A stretch of DNA of 64,000 bases from Anaerolineae bacterium (GCA_023954475.1 JAMLHW010000001.1:186001-250000); one strand, 5' to 3'; counted from the stretch's first letter, positions 16,472-25,439 are shown. Numbers and translations are program-made. Notes: generated from the sequence alone by a model not told the origin.

Positions 16472-17479
16472 TCACACCAAAAGCGTCGCCAAAAAACGGG
16501 CCGCCTGCCGCTCCGCCCAAAACACGCCGCGCCACGGCGCGCTCCCCGCAACAAAGCCGAGGTGCCCGCCCCGCGTCGTAAAGCCGGGCACCAGCCAGGG
16601 CTGGTCGTGAACCAGTTGAAACGGCACATCGAGCGCCATCAACGGGTCGTCCAACGCCCGCAGCAGCAGCGTCGGCACGCGAATAGCGGGCAAATAGCGG
16701 ATGCAGGACGACCGGTCATAATAATCGCGTGCATCCTCGAATCCCCACAAAGGCGCCGTGCAGGCATCGTCAAACGCCGTCACCGTCTGCGCCGCTGCGA
16801 CTTGCTCCAAATCGACCACCGCGCCGATTAAGTCGGCTTTGGCCAGCGCCTTCGCCCGCAGTTCCTTGAGAAAGCGCTGCGCGTAGCGGCGTCCCGATCC
16901 GTTGCTGAAGACGTCGATGCCAGCTGCGATGTCAAACGGATTGGAAACGGCGACGGCGGCGGCGATGCGTCCGCTCGCCCGTTCTCCCTGTTCCCCCAGA
17001 TATTTGAGCAGTACGTTGCCGCCCAGCGAAAAGCCGACGACGCCGAACGCGACGGCCGGATACCGCGCGTGCAACCGGTCGAGCACCAGCGTCACATCGT
17101 CTGTAAACCCGATGTGATACGATCGGCCGAGCCGGTTCATCTCGCCTCCGCACGAACGAAAATTCAGCCCGACGGAGCGGATGCCATACTGTGCCAGGTG
17201 TTTGACCGTTTCGCAGATGTAGCCGCGCCGGGCGTGGCCTTCCAGCCCGTGCAGCAACAGCACAATGGGTGCGGCTGTGCCCAGGTCGCGCCACGTTTTA
17301 CCCGGCACGTCGGCATAGTCGAGCAGGACGAAATCGCCGTCCGGCGTTTCCATGCGCTCGCGCCGAAAGGCGACGCCTTTTTCGGAGCGCAGATAGTAGG
17401 CGGCGATGGTCTGTGCGTGGGGGTTGCTGAGGCCCCGCATCGGCCGAAAGGGTTCTGTTGCGAATGTGTGCTTAACCAT
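16472..17479 (-). CDS. YheT family alpha/beta hydrolase
   Basis: 335 aa. The N terminus FRPMRGLSNPHAQTI is the diagnostic YheT/embryogenesis-associated motif. The alpha/beta core has LLLHGLEG (oxyanion), RSCGGEMN, the nucleophile elbow GFSLGGN (Ser near 150), ALDDPL (acid) and GGHLGF (His), so it should be an active hydrolase. Members act on esters such as monoglycerides or short-chain esters; the natural substrate is unknown. It converges with the CHAT gene. Normal length. Confidence 0.92.
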   Translation of the reverse strand: MVKHTFATEPFRPMRGLSNPHAQTIAAYYLRSEKGVAFRRERMETPDGDFVLLDYADVPGKTWRDLGTAAPIVLLLHGLEGHARRGYICETVKHLAQYGIRSVGLNFRSCGGEMNRLGRSYHIGFTDDVTLVLDRLHARYPAVAFGVVGFSLGGNVLLKYLGEQGERASGRIAAAVAVSNPFDIAAGIDVFSNGSGRRYAQRFLKELRAKALAKADLIGAVVDLEQVAAAQTVTAFDDACTAPLWGFEDARDYYDRSSCIRYLPAIRVPTLLLRALDDPLMALDVPFQLVHDQPWLVPGFTTRGGHLGFVAGSAPWRGVFWAERQAARFLATLLV

Positions 17480-17557
17480 GGTGTTGCGCTTGACCGGTTT
17501 ATCGTAACAAAAGTTGGCGGCGGATGCATCCGGCTTTCATCACATCTCTATGTCGAC

Positions 17558-17574
17558 TTCACACAGCCTTCACA
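17558..17574 (+). promoter_or_regulatory. possible response-regulator box (11-bp spaced TTCACA repeats)
   Basis: TTCACA at 17558-17563 and again at 17569-17574, exactly 11 bp apart, with a possible -10 TAAACT at 17584-17589. Tandem hexamers one helical turn apart are the usual targets of OmpR/PhoB-type regulators. One such regulator gene lies downstream in the same direction (18788). The assignment is inference. Confidence 0.3.
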
Positions 17575-17647
17575 ATTGGGGCCTAAACTGGAGACAACTT
17601 GAACGATTGATCACGCAATGATCTTTAACAGGAAATGTAACCAGACT

Positions 17648-18050
17648 GTCGGATTAACAATCCGACTTACAGAAGGCACCACACCGTAGGGCGGATAGGT
17701 TATCCGCCTGTCGGATTAACAATCCGACGTACAGGAAACGCCATAGCGTAGGGCGGATAGATTATCCGCCTGTCGGATTAACAATCCGACGTACAGGAAA
17801 CGCCATAGCGTAGGGCGGATAGGTTATCCGCCTGTCGGATTAACAATCCGACGTACAGGAGGCACCACACCGTAGGGCGGATAGGTTATCCGCCTGTCGG
17901 ATTAACAATCCGACTACAGAAGGCACCACACCGTAGGGCGGATAGGTTATCCGCCTGTCGGATTGACAATCCGACGTACAGGAGACGCCATAGCGTAGAG
18001 CGGATAGGTTATTCGCCTATCAGAATTAACAATCCAATTTACAGGAGTTT
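17648..18050. repeat. seven-unit tandem array of 62-bp double-hairpin repeats
   Basis: GTCGGATTaacAATCCGAC begins at 17648, 17710, 17772, 17834, 17896 and 17957, with a decayed seventh near 18019, so the period is 61-62 bp. Each unit also carries a second stem, GGCGGATA/TATCCGCC, and a purine-rich TACAGGA(G/A). Two alternating sub-variants (GGCACCACACC and ACGCCATAGC) are visible. The last unit ends in CAGGAG directly before the ATG at 18054 and so supplies its ribosome-binding site. There are no variable spacers, so it is not a CRISPR. A single related stem lies at 44413. Confidence 0.92.
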
Positions 18051-18053
18051 GAC

Positions 18054-18644
18054 ATGAAAAAACGACTATTTCTTATCACTTCACTTGTGCTGCTGACCAT
18101 TGCCGTCAGCGGGTTTGCCTTTGCCCAGAACGGAACCGGTTTCGTCGATGCCGATCAGGACGGGGTCTGTGATTTGCAGGGCACCGGTGAATGCGACGGC
18201 AGCGGTCTGGCACTTCAGGCCGGACGCAACGCACTCATGCGGCGCAACGCTTACCAGAGCGGCACGACCGATGACTTTGTGCCGGGAGCGCAACTGCGAC
18301 AAAACCAATACGCCAGCGGATTGGGTTACGGCTATCAATTCGGCGACCTTGATGGGGATGGTGTGTGCGACAATTTTATCGACGAAGATGGTGACGGTGT
18401 CTGTGACCATGCCGGGACAGGCATGGGAGCCATGAACGGCACAGGGCAGGGTTTCGGACGCGGCAACGGACAGGGCATGGGAGCCTGTGACGAATTTGTC
18501 GATGCCGACGGCGACGGCGTGTGTGACAATGCCGGCATGGGTCTGGGTCTGGGTGCGGGCGGCAACGGCCAAAACCAGGGGCAAGGGGCAGGTCGGCGCG
18601 GCTTCCAGAGCCAGCAGAACAGCGGCATGGGCAATGGCCGGTAA
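18054..18644 (+). CDS. secreted Asp/Gly-rich protein with EF-hand-like D-x-D-G-V-C-D repeats
   Basis: 196 aa. Signal peptide MKKRLFLITSLVLLTIAVSG ending near AFAQ. Four calcium-loop-like motifs are present: FVDADQDGVCD, GDLDGDGVCDN, FIDEDGDGVCDH and FVDADGDGVCDN. These resemble dockerin or thrombospondin type-3 loops, each with one Cys. Between them are Gly/Gln/Asn-rich linkers. It probably binds Ca2+ outside the cell. It precedes a two-component system by about 140 bp on the same strand. The histidine kinase sensor loop has a similar G-Q-G-Q-G-A-G-G-R stretch, which is a curious parallel. No enzymatic domain is visible. Confidence 0.8.
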   Translation: MKKRLFLITSLVLLTIAVSGFAFAQNGTGFVDADQDGVCDLQGTGECDGSGLALQAGRNALMRRNAYQSGTTDDFVPGAQLRQNQYASGLGYGYQFGDLDGDGVCDNFIDEDGDGVCDHAGTGMGAMNGTGQGFGRGNGQGMGACDEFVDADGDGVCDNAGMGLGLGAGGNGQNQGQGAGRRGFQSQQNSGMGNGR

Positions 18645-18787
18645 AACCAGCCCGCCCATCGAGACGCGCACACCGCTGGAAGAAAAAGGTGTTCGGCCGA
18701 AAGGTCGAGCACCTTTGCGCGTCTGCGTGGTATTATTTGGTCATTGAGCTTGCAGATTGACACGGAATAGCGGGAAAGAAGGGATTT

Positions 18788-19477
18788 ATGAGTCAACTAA
18801 TTCTCGTAGCGGACGATGAACGCAAATTGCTCTCGGTAGTGCAGGGGTATCTGGAGCAGGCCGGTTTTCGCGTGGCGACGGCGGCAACCGGACGCGAGGC
18901 GCTGATGGTGGCGCGTGAACAGCAGCCCGATTTGATCGTCCTCGATCTGATGATGCCGGAGATGGACGGCTATGAATTCATGCGCCAGTATCGCCGCTTC
19001 GGCACCGCGCCCATCATCGTCTTGACCGCTCTGGACGACGATATGGACAAAGTGGTCGGCCTGGAAATGGGCGCCGACGATTACATGACCAAGCCGTTTA
19101 GTCCGCGCGAAATGGTGGCGCGGGTGCGGGCGGTGCTGCGGCGTTCCGGGCCGCAGCCGGTGGAAACCGACATTTTGCGCCTGGGCGATCTGGTGCTGGA
19201 CCGGAATGCGCACGAGATTATCGGCCGAAATGAGCGCATCGAACTCACCCCGATGGAATTTGGCCTGCTGGACACATTAATGAGCAATCCCGGTCGCGCC
19301 TTTACGCGTTACGAACTGCTCGAACGCGCCCAGGGCTTTGCCTACGACGGCTACGAGCGCACGGTCGATGTGCATATCAAAAACCTGCGCAAGAAAATTG
19401 AACCGGATGCCGCGCACCCGACGTATATTTTGACGGTGTACAGCGTCGGCTACCGCTTTAATCCCGACCTGAAATGA
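18788..19477 (+). CDS. OmpR/PhoB-family response regulator
   Basis: 229 aa. Receiver domain with ILVADDE (acidic pair), LIVLDLMMPEMDGYEF (phospho-Asp near 53), VLTALDD and KPFSPREMVARVRAVLRR; winged-helix DNA-binding domain from about 130 (LRLGDLVLDRNAHEI, LTPMEFGLLDTLM, AFTRYELL, RTVDVHIKNLRKKIE, VYSVGYRF). Its frame overlaps the kinase gene by 4 bp, so the two are translationally coupled. It probably controls the secreted repeat protein upstream and perhaps itself. Confidence 0.96.
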   Translation: MSQLILVADDERKLLSVVQGYLEQAGFRVATAATGREALMVAREQQPDLIVLDLMMPEMDGYEFMRQYRRFGTAPIIVLTALDDDMDKVVGLEMGADDYMTKPFSPREMVARVRAVLRRSGPQPVETDILRLGDLVLDRNAHEIIGRNERIELTPMEFGLLDTLMSNPGRAFTRYELLERAQGFAYDGYERTVDVHIKNLRKKIEPDAAHPTYILTVYSVGYRFNPDLK

Positions 19478-20844
19478 AATCGCTCTCACTGGCCGCCAAA
19501 CTGGCTATCGCTTTTGTCGCCGTTGCGCTGGTGAGCGTGGCCCTGGTCGCCGTGCTGGCCAATCGGGTGACGGCGCAAGGCTTTGCGCGCTATCTTTCGG
19601 CCGAACAACAGGCCGAATACACGGCGCTGCGTGCCGACTTGGAGCAATTTTATGCCCGTCGCGGCAGTTGGGACGGCGTTGCGGCGGTGTTCGGCACGGC
19701 TGCGCCGGGTCGCGGACAGGGGCAAGGACAGGGACAGGGTGCCGGCGGCCGATTTTTGACCTTGTTTGATGCCGCAGGCAGCACACAATACACAACGATT
19801 GGTCAGGGACAACATCAAACAGCATGGGAGCCGGACATCATCATACCCCTTGAGGTGGCCGGCCGGCGGGTGGGGACGCTGGAAGTGGCGTTTGCCGGGC
19901 CGGGCAGTCAGGCCGGACAACAGTTTTTGGATACGGTCAACGCGGCGATTCGCTGGGCGGGTGTCCTGGCTGTTGCGGTCGCGTTGGTGCTGGCGATTGT
20001 GTTGGCGCGTTATTTGACGCGTCCGCTGCGCCAATTGAGCGAGGCCGCGCAGCAGCTTGCGGCAGGGGATCTGGCGCAGCAGGTGCCGGTCAGGTCAGCC
20101 GATGAACTGGGTGAGCTGGCAGCCAATTTCAATCAGATGGCCCGTGCGTTGGATTCGGCCGAAAAACAACGCCGGCAACTGCTCGCCGACACGGCTCATG
20201 ATTTGCGTACACCGATCAGCGTCATTCAAAGCCATCTGGAAGCGATGCTCGACGGCGTTTTTCCGGCCACGCCGGAGAATCTGGGCGTGATTCACGAAGA
20301 AACGGTCTTGCTCAGTCGGCTCGTCAACGATGTGCGCACGTTGTCGCTGGCGGAAGCGGGCCAACTGCCGCTTGACTTGCAACCGCTTGATCTGGGAGCG
20401 GCGGCGGAACAGGCTGTGGCAGCGTTTCAGCCGCTGGCGGAAGCGGACGGGATTGTGTTGACGTTGCAGCGGGAGCCGGTCGGCTTGGTTTCGGCCGATG
20501 CAGCGCGCATGCAGCAGGTGTTTGCCAATTTGCTCGCCAACGGGCTGCGCCATGCGCCGCAAGGTACAAGCGAGATGCCTGCTGTTGCCGTACATGTGTG
20601 GCAGCAACATGATGCTGTTCATGTTGCAATCAGTGATAATGGGCCGGGATTATCGGCCGAACAACAACAACATGTCTTTGACCGGTTCTGGCGCTCTGAC
20701 CATGCCCGCAATCGCAGTAACGGCGGTTCCGGTCTGGGGCTGGCTATCGTTCACGGCGTCATCATCGCCCACGGCGGCGACATCACGGTTGCCAGTGAGT
20801 TGGGACACGGCGCGCGCTTTTCGTTTTTCCTCCCCGTCGCATAA
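19474..20844 (+). CDS. sensor histidine kinase (HAMP-HisKA-HATPase)
   Basis: 456 aa. Membrane segment at about 8-28, an extracytoplasmic sensor of about 130 residues with a G-Q-G-Q-G run, and a second membrane segment at about 160-180. HAMP follows (RYLTRPLRQLSEAAQQLAAG), then HisKA (DTAHDLRTPISVIQ, phospho-His near 240) and HATPase with N-box NLLANGLRHAP, DNGPGLS and GGSGLGLAIV. All catalytic boxes are intact. It is BaeS-like in layout and pairs with the response regulator, with which it overlaps by 4 bp. The ligand is unknown; Ca2+ or envelope stress would fit the neighbouring gene. Confidence 0.95.
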   Translation: MKSLSLAAKLAIAFVAVALVSVALVAVLANRVTAQGFARYLSAEQQAEYTALRADLEQFYARRGSWDGVAAVFGTAAPGRGQGQGQGQGAGGRFLTLFDAAGSTQYTTIGQGQHQTAWEPDIIIPLEVAGRRVGTLEVAFAGPGSQAGQQFLDTVNAAIRWAGVLAVAVALVLAIVLARYLTRPLRQLSEAAQQLAAGDLAQQVPVRSADELGELAANFNQMARALDSAEKQRRQLLADTAHDLRTPISVIQSHLEAMLDGVFPATPENLGVIHEETVLLSRLVNDVRTLSLAEAGQLPLDLQPLDLGAAAEQAVAAFQPLAEADGIVLTLQREPVGLVSADAARMQQVFANLLANGLRHAPQGTSEMPAVAVHVWQQHDAVHVAISDNGPGLSAEQQQHVFDRFWRSDHARNRSNGGSGLGLAIVHGVIIAHGGDITVASELGHGARFSFFLPVA

Positions 20845-21057
20845 GCGTACGCCGCTTGATCCTCGTCAAACTGCACAATTTGCGACGTTTACACTTTGTT
20901 TATATTTCCCCGCGCCATTTTTATGCGCGCAACGGCTCTCCTTTGTTACTATGGCGTTAATGTGGACACAGGGTCGCCATTGCAGCGCACATTCTCGCTA
21001 TCGGCCCTGTTTGTCCATCTCATGATCCCAACTTATTTCAGACAAAGGAGAAGCAGA

Positions 21058-22392
21058 ATGTCAAACCAGCGTTTATGGAAAGTCTTTTTACTATTGGTCG
21101 TTGCAGCCTTGTTCCTGGCAGGGTGCGGCAGTAGTGATACAGAAGAAACAGCGACCGACACGGATACCGCCGCTGAAACGACGACGGATGAAGGTTCGGC
21201 CGAAGTTGCTGATGCACCTGCCGCAGAAAGTGATGACACAATGATGGAAGAAGCCTGTACCGATGTCATCACCCTCGGTGCCGCCGTCAGCGAGACGGGC
21301 AAATACGCCCGCGAAGGTAAAGACACCCGTCAGGGGTACAACACCTGGCTCAACTGGGTGAACAACGAGTATGGTGGCATCAAAGTCGGCGACAACTGCT
21401 ACAAAGTCGAAATCGTCTACTACGATGACGAAGGCGATCCCGACACCGCTGCCAGCCTGGTCGAGCGTCTCATAACCGAAGACGAAGTCGATTATCTGCT
21501 TGGCCCTTACTCCAGCGGCCTGACCATGTCCACCAGCGCCATCGCGGAGAAATACGGCGTCATCATGATTGAGGGCAACGGTGCGTCGGAAGATATTTTC
21601 TCGCGTGGCTTCCAAAATATCTTTGCTGTCTTGACGCCAGCCGGAAACTATACCGAATCTGCACTCAAGGCATTGGCCGATCAAGGTGCCAAAACAGTTG
21701 TCATCGCATATGAAGATACGGCATTTCCCACCTCGGTGGGCGCGGGAGCTGAGAAATGGGCAAAAGAATACGGCATGGATGTGCTGGCCGTAGAAACCTA
21801 TCCGATTGATGTGGCCGATGTCACGGCGATCATGACCAAATTCCGCGATTTGAATCCCGATGTCTTCGTTGGTGGGGGCCACTACAACGATGCGCTGCTC
21901 TTCGTGCGTGCCTCGCAGGAACTTGGCTTTAACCCTGGCGCCATGGTTATCACCGTTGGCCCCAGCAATCCTGAATTCCCGACGGAAGTCGGCGATGCCG
22001 CCAATTACATTATTGGTCCCACGCAATGGGAGCGCACGATGTCCTGGGAAGATGAGTACTTTGGCACACCGGAAGAATATGCGGTGCGCTACGAGGGCGA
22101 ATGGGGTGAACCGCCGAGCTATCAAGCGGCCGAATCGACTGCAACAGCCCTTGCCCTGCAATTGGCTATCGAAGCCGCCGGTACGACTGATATGGATGCT
22201 GTGAGACAAGCGTTGTTCGACCTCGATGTCATGACTTTCTACGGTCCGATCAACTTTGACGAGACCGGTAAGAACGCCGGTAAGCCCATGGGTGCGATTC
22301 AGATTCAGGACGGTGTCATCAATGTGGTTGCACCGACGGAAGCAGCAGTCACCGATCTCCAATATCCCATGCCTGCCTGGGAAGAGCGTTAA
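21058..22392 (+). CDS. livK: branched-chain amino-acid type ABC transporter substrate-binding lipoprotein
   Basis: 444 aa from ATG 21058, preceded by AAAGGAG; an upstream in-frame start at 20896 adds a non-conserved extension. Lipobox LFLAGC, then an acidic Thr/Glu-rich linker. The periplasmic-binding-type I body has VITLGAAVSETGKYAREGKD, DDEGDPDTAASLVERLI, LLGPYSS and YKVEIVYYDDE, typical of LivK/amide-binding proteins. It supplies substrate to the LivHMGF genes that follow after a 310-bp gap. The real ligand could be branched-chain amino acids, urea or short amides. A site TTTACA-5-TTTATA (20888-20904) lies upstream. Confidence 0.92.
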   Translation: MSNQRLWKVFLLLVVAALFLAGCGSSDTEETATDTDTAAETTTDEGSAEVADAPAAESDDTMMEEACTDVITLGAAVSETGKYAREGKDTRQGYNTWLNWVNNEYGGIKVGDNCYKVEIVYYDDEGDPDTAASLVERLITEDEVDYLLGPYSSGLTMSTSAIAEKYGVIMIEGNGASEDIFSRGFQNIFAVLTPAGNYTESALKALADQGAKTVVIAYEDTAFPTSVGAGAEKWAKEYGMDVLAVETYPIDVADVTAIMTKFRDLNPDVFVGGGHYNDALLFVRASQELGFNPGAMVITVGPSNPEFPTEVGDAANYIIGPTQWERTMSWEDEYFGTPEEYAVRYEGEWGEPPSYQAAESTATALALQLAIEAAGTTDMDAVRQALFDLDVMTFYGPINFDETGKNAGKPMGAIQIQDGVINVVAPTEAAVTDLQYPMPAWEER

Positions 22393-22702
22393 TCGCTATT
22401 GAAAGATTTATTTCCGCGACCTGTTTGAAAAGTGATTGAAACAGGGCCGGAGCGTGGTTATCACGTTTCACTTGCCACCCTCCGGCTCTGCCTTCTCTAC
22501 CATCTGCACCCAACAAACCACAGGTTTTCTCGTCAACGGCCTATCTGTGTCGATTCTATACGGTTTGCTAGGGCAGTAGCAGGACAGAGAGCCGACATCA
22601 TCAAGAAGTAGGTACTTCCAGAATAACCCGATTGATAATGTCTCGAATGCGTAACGCCTGATCAATTCAACGTAGTTTCCGCCTTTTGCACTGGAGCACA
22701 AC
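22393..22702. other. 310-bp gap between livK and livH with one hairpin
   Basis: No gene is supported here. GCCGGAG (22446-22452) pairs with CTCCGGC (22480-22486), extended by GTGG/CCAC. This hairpin, without a clear T-run, could stabilise or partly terminate the livK transcript, which is often made in excess over the permease genes. The rest shows no recognisable signal other than the livH ribosome-binding site (GGAG, 22692-22695). Confidence 0.45.
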
Positions 22703-23593
22703 ATGGAACAATTAACACAAGCAACTATCAACGGCGTGATGCTTGGTGGCTATTATGCCGTTATGGTACTCGGATTCTCGATTATCTGGGGTGTCATGGG
22801 GGTAATCAATCTGGCTCACGGCGAATTCATCATGATTGGAGCCTACTTAACCTGGATCATGAACAAGCAGTTTGGATGGGAGCCTCTGACTGCCATCATC
22901 GTGGTTGTTCCAGTCATGTTTGTGTTGGGCTACATTTTGCAACGGATTCTGATCAACCGCATCATCGACCGGCCTTACTTGATTTCATTGTTGGTCACTT
23001 TTTCGCTGGCAATCATCATTGCCAATGCGACCAAGTTGATCTTCACAGCGACACCGCGCACGGTAAACACAGTGTATAGTGGCTTTTGGCGTATCGGTGA
23101 GACCAGCATTACGGTTCCCAAGACCAGGGCGATCGTCCTGATTGCAGCCTTGATCATCATGGGGCTTCTCTGGCTGTTTTTGCAGCGCACGCGATTGGGT
23201 AAGAGCATTCGCGCGGCAGCACAGAATCGGGAAGCGGCACGTATAGTTGGTATTGAGATCGCTGCCGTGTATGCGCTGACATTTGCTATTTGTATCGCAT
23301 TGACCGGCGCAGCTGGTGTTTTGATTAGTCCAACAACACCGATCTATCCGTTCATGGGTGGTCCTTTAACACTGAAAGCATTCGCTATTACGGCGATGTC
23401 CGGTTTGGGCAGCATTCCCGGTGCGTTGGCGGGTGGCGTTGTTCTGGGGCTGGTTGAGACGTTGATCGCCACTTTTGTGCCTGGTGTCGGCACGAATCTG
23501 GGGATTGTCTCCTCGTTTGTCATTCTGGTCGTCGTATTGGTTGTCCGTCCGCAAGGATTGTTTGGCGGGCTAAAAGCAGCGGAGGCACACTAA
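22703..23593 (+). CDS. livH: branched-chain amino-acid ABC transporter permease LivH
   Basis: 296 aa, normal length, about eight membrane segments. Motifs GVIMGVINLAHGEFIMIGAY (written here as GVMGVINLAHGEFIMIGAY), RTRLGKSIRAAAQNREAARI (EAA loop) and AITAMSGLGSIPGALAGGVV are typical of LivH. It forms the channel with LivM. The stop is followed 2 bp later by the livM start, so the genes are coupled. Confidence 0.95.
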   Translation: MEQLTQATINGVMLGGYYAVMVLGFSIIWGVMGVINLAHGEFIMIGAYLTWIMNKQFGWEPLTAIIVVVPVMFVLGYILQRILINRIIDRPYLISLLVTFSLAIIIANATKLIFTATPRTVNTVYSGFWRIGETSITVPKTRAIVLIAALIIMGLLWLFLQRTRLGKSIRAAAQNREAARIVGIEIAAVYALTFAICIALTGAAGVLISPTTPIYPFMGGPLTLKAFAITAMSGLGSIPGALAGGVVLGLVETLIATFVPGVGTNLGIVSSFVILVVVLVVRPQGLFGGLKAAEAH

Positions 23594-23595
23594 TT

Positions 23596-24630
23596 ATGTT
23601 GGCTACATGGAGACGATATAAACTGACGCGCTGGCTGGCGCTAGTGCTGTTGATCGTGCTGATTTTGTTGCCGCTGCCGCAATTTCTTGCGCCGGAACGC
23701 AAGCTTGTGACGAATTCGCTTTTGTTTTCGTTTACCCAATTGTTTATGCTAATCTGGATGGCGAGCAACTGGAACGCATTTAGCGGTTTTACCGGTTATG
23801 TCGATTTTGGTCATGCAGTGTTTTTTGGTCTGGGCGCTTATGGAACCGGTGTGTTAATGGTCAAGTTGGGTGTGCCGTTTCCAATAGCTGTCCTGGGAGG
23901 TGCTATTGTTGCGGCCATCTTTGCCTTTTTGATCGGCTCGGCAACATTGCGTCTGAAAGGCCCGTATTTTTCGATTGCTATGTTGGGCACGTTTGTCGCG
24001 ATGCGTGAAATTGTGCGCATTATCAAGCCTATTACTGGCGGCGGATCGGGTTTGACGCTGCCGCCGTACTTGAATCGGCCGTTATTCTATTATGTGACGT
24101 TGATCGGCATGGCAATCGTCGTTTTGCTGATTTGGCTAATGCGGCGCACACAGTTTGGCGCATCGTTGATTGCCATTCGTGAAGATGAAGTCGGTGCCGA
24201 GATGCGCGGTATCAATACGACACGGCACAAGATCACGATTTTTTGTCTGGCGTGTTTTTCTACCGGTATTGTCGGTGGGCTATGGGCATATCAAAATACG
24301 TTCATTGACCCGGACATAGTATTTTTCGAGTCACGGACGATTGAATTGGTAATGATGACGATTCTAGGCGGGTTGGGTACGGTGGCCGGCCCGGTAGTCG
24401 GTGCGACAGTATTGTACTGGCTGCGCGACATAATCTGGGCAAATTTCCTCGATTACCACCTGATCGTGCAAGGTATCATGCTGATATTGATTGTACTCTT
24501 CGTGCCGGAAGGTATTATGGGCATTATCGGCGATCCGGATTCGACGAGTCTCGGCCGATTGTGGAAGAAGCATTTTGGTCAGGGAGAGGAAACGGAACAA
24601 CCCACTACGACGACGGAGGTGCAATCATGA
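23596..24630 (+). CDS. livM: branched-chain amino-acid ABC transporter permease LivM
   Basis: 344 aa. The permease signatures are NWNAFSGFTGYVDFGHAVFF, LKGPYFSIAMLGTFVAMREI, RRTQFGASLIAIREDEVGAE and MMTILGGLGTVAGPVVGA. About nine membrane segments. The stop overlaps the livG start (ATGA at 24627-24630). No unusual feature. Confidence 0.95.
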   Translation: MLATWRRYKLTRWLALVLLIVLILLPLPQFLAPERKLVTNSLLFSFTQLFMLIWMASNWNAFSGFTGYVDFGHAVFFGLGAYGTGVLMVKLGVPFPIAVLGGAIVAAIFAFLIGSATLRLKGPYFSIAMLGTFVAMREIVRIIKPITGGGSGLTLPPYLNRPLFYYVTLIGMAIVVLLIWLMRRTQFGASLIAIREDEVGAEMRGINTTRHKITIFCLACFSTGIVGGLWAYQNTFIDPDIVFFESRTIELVMMTILGGLGTVAGPVVGATVLYWLRDIIWANFLDYHLIVQGIMLILIVLFVPEGIMGIIGDPDSTSLGRLWKKHFGQGEETEQPTTTTEVQS

Positions 24631-25439
24631 CAGTAGCATTGCATTCGGCCGAATCTCCTTCTCCCGCACGTACCGATCAACCGCTGCTCGAAGGGCGCGG
24701 CGTCAGCAAATTCTTTGGTGGCCTGGCAGCCCTGACCGATGTCGACTTTCAGGTGTATCGCGGCGAAGTGATGGGTTTGATCGGCCCCAACGGCAGCGGC
24801 AAGACGACGTTGTTTGACTGTCTGAGCTGTGTACAGCGGGTCAGCCAGGGCGAAATCCATTTCAAAGGAACCGACATCACAAAATTCAAGCCGTATCAGG
24901 TGGCGCACCTGGGTCTGGCTCGCACCTTTCAGGTCATCCGCGTCTATCGCAAGCTGACGGTACTGGAAAACATGTTGCTGAGTCTGCAATGGGGCAATCT
25001 GACGATGCGCAACAAGTTTCGGCCGAATTCGGCCGAAACCGAAGCCCGTGCGCGGCAACTGATCGACTTCCTGCTCCTCAAACGCGTAACCGACGAAAAA
25101 GCGGGCAACCTCTCCGGCGGCCAACAACGTCTGCTCGAAATCGGCATGGCTCTCATGCCCGATCCCGATTTGCTTCTGCTTGATGAAGCTACATCCGGCG
25201 TCAACCCGACTCTGATAGAAGAGATCAAGAGCCGTATTCGCATTCTCAACGAAGAGCAAGGCAAGACATTTCTACTGATCGAGCATAATGTTCAATTCAT
25301 CAGCGATTTGTGCAGCCGTGTCTTTGTACTCAACTATGGCGAAAAACTGGCCGAAGGCACACCGGATGAAATCATGAACAATCAGGAAGTCATTGAAGCT
25401 TACTTTGGTGCAGAGGCAGGTGATGACGATGGATTCTAA
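24627..25439 (+). CDS. livG: ABC transporter ATP-binding protein LivG
   Basis: 270 aa from ATG 24627 with GGAGGT upstream; a longer frame from 24561 overlaps livM and is rejected. Walker A GPNGSGKTTLF, Q-loop region LGLARTFQVIRVYRKLTVLE, signature LSGGQQRLLEIGMAL, Walker B LLLLDEATSGVNP, switch His LLIEHNV. One oddity: residues F-R-P-N-S-A-E-T are encoded by two abutting TTCGGCCGAA palindromes (25018-25037), in the variable region between Walker A and signature. Confidence 0.96.
   Translation: MTVALHSAESPSPARTDQPLLEGRGVSKFFGGLAALTDVDFQVYRGEVMGLIGPNGSGKTTLFDCLSCVQRVSQGEIHFKGTDITKFKPYQVAHLGLARTFQVIRVYRKLTVLENMLLSLQWGNLTMRNKFRPNSAETEARARQLIDFLLLKRVTDEKAGNLSGGQQRLLEIGMALMPDPDLLLLDEATSGVNPTLIEEIKSRIRILNEEQGKTFLLIEHNVQFISDLCSRVFVLNYGEKLAEGTPDEIMNNQEVIEAYFGAEAGDDDGF

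Noticed and set aside
17648-18050. CRISPR array
   Set aside because: The period is regular, but the whole 62-bp unit is conserved, there are no variable spacers, and no cas genes are present.
21091-22362. 423-codon open frame on the minus strand opposite livK
   Set aside because: It mirrors the livK codons, is Cys/His/Arg-rich without a domain, and livK itself has a lipobox and clear family motifs. The same applies to 46520-47635 (+) opposite the S9 peptidase and other long antisense frames.
22468-22731. 87-codon minus-strand frame in the livK-livH gap
   Set aside because: It overlaps the livH start, has no motif, and the composition is that of non-coding DNA.
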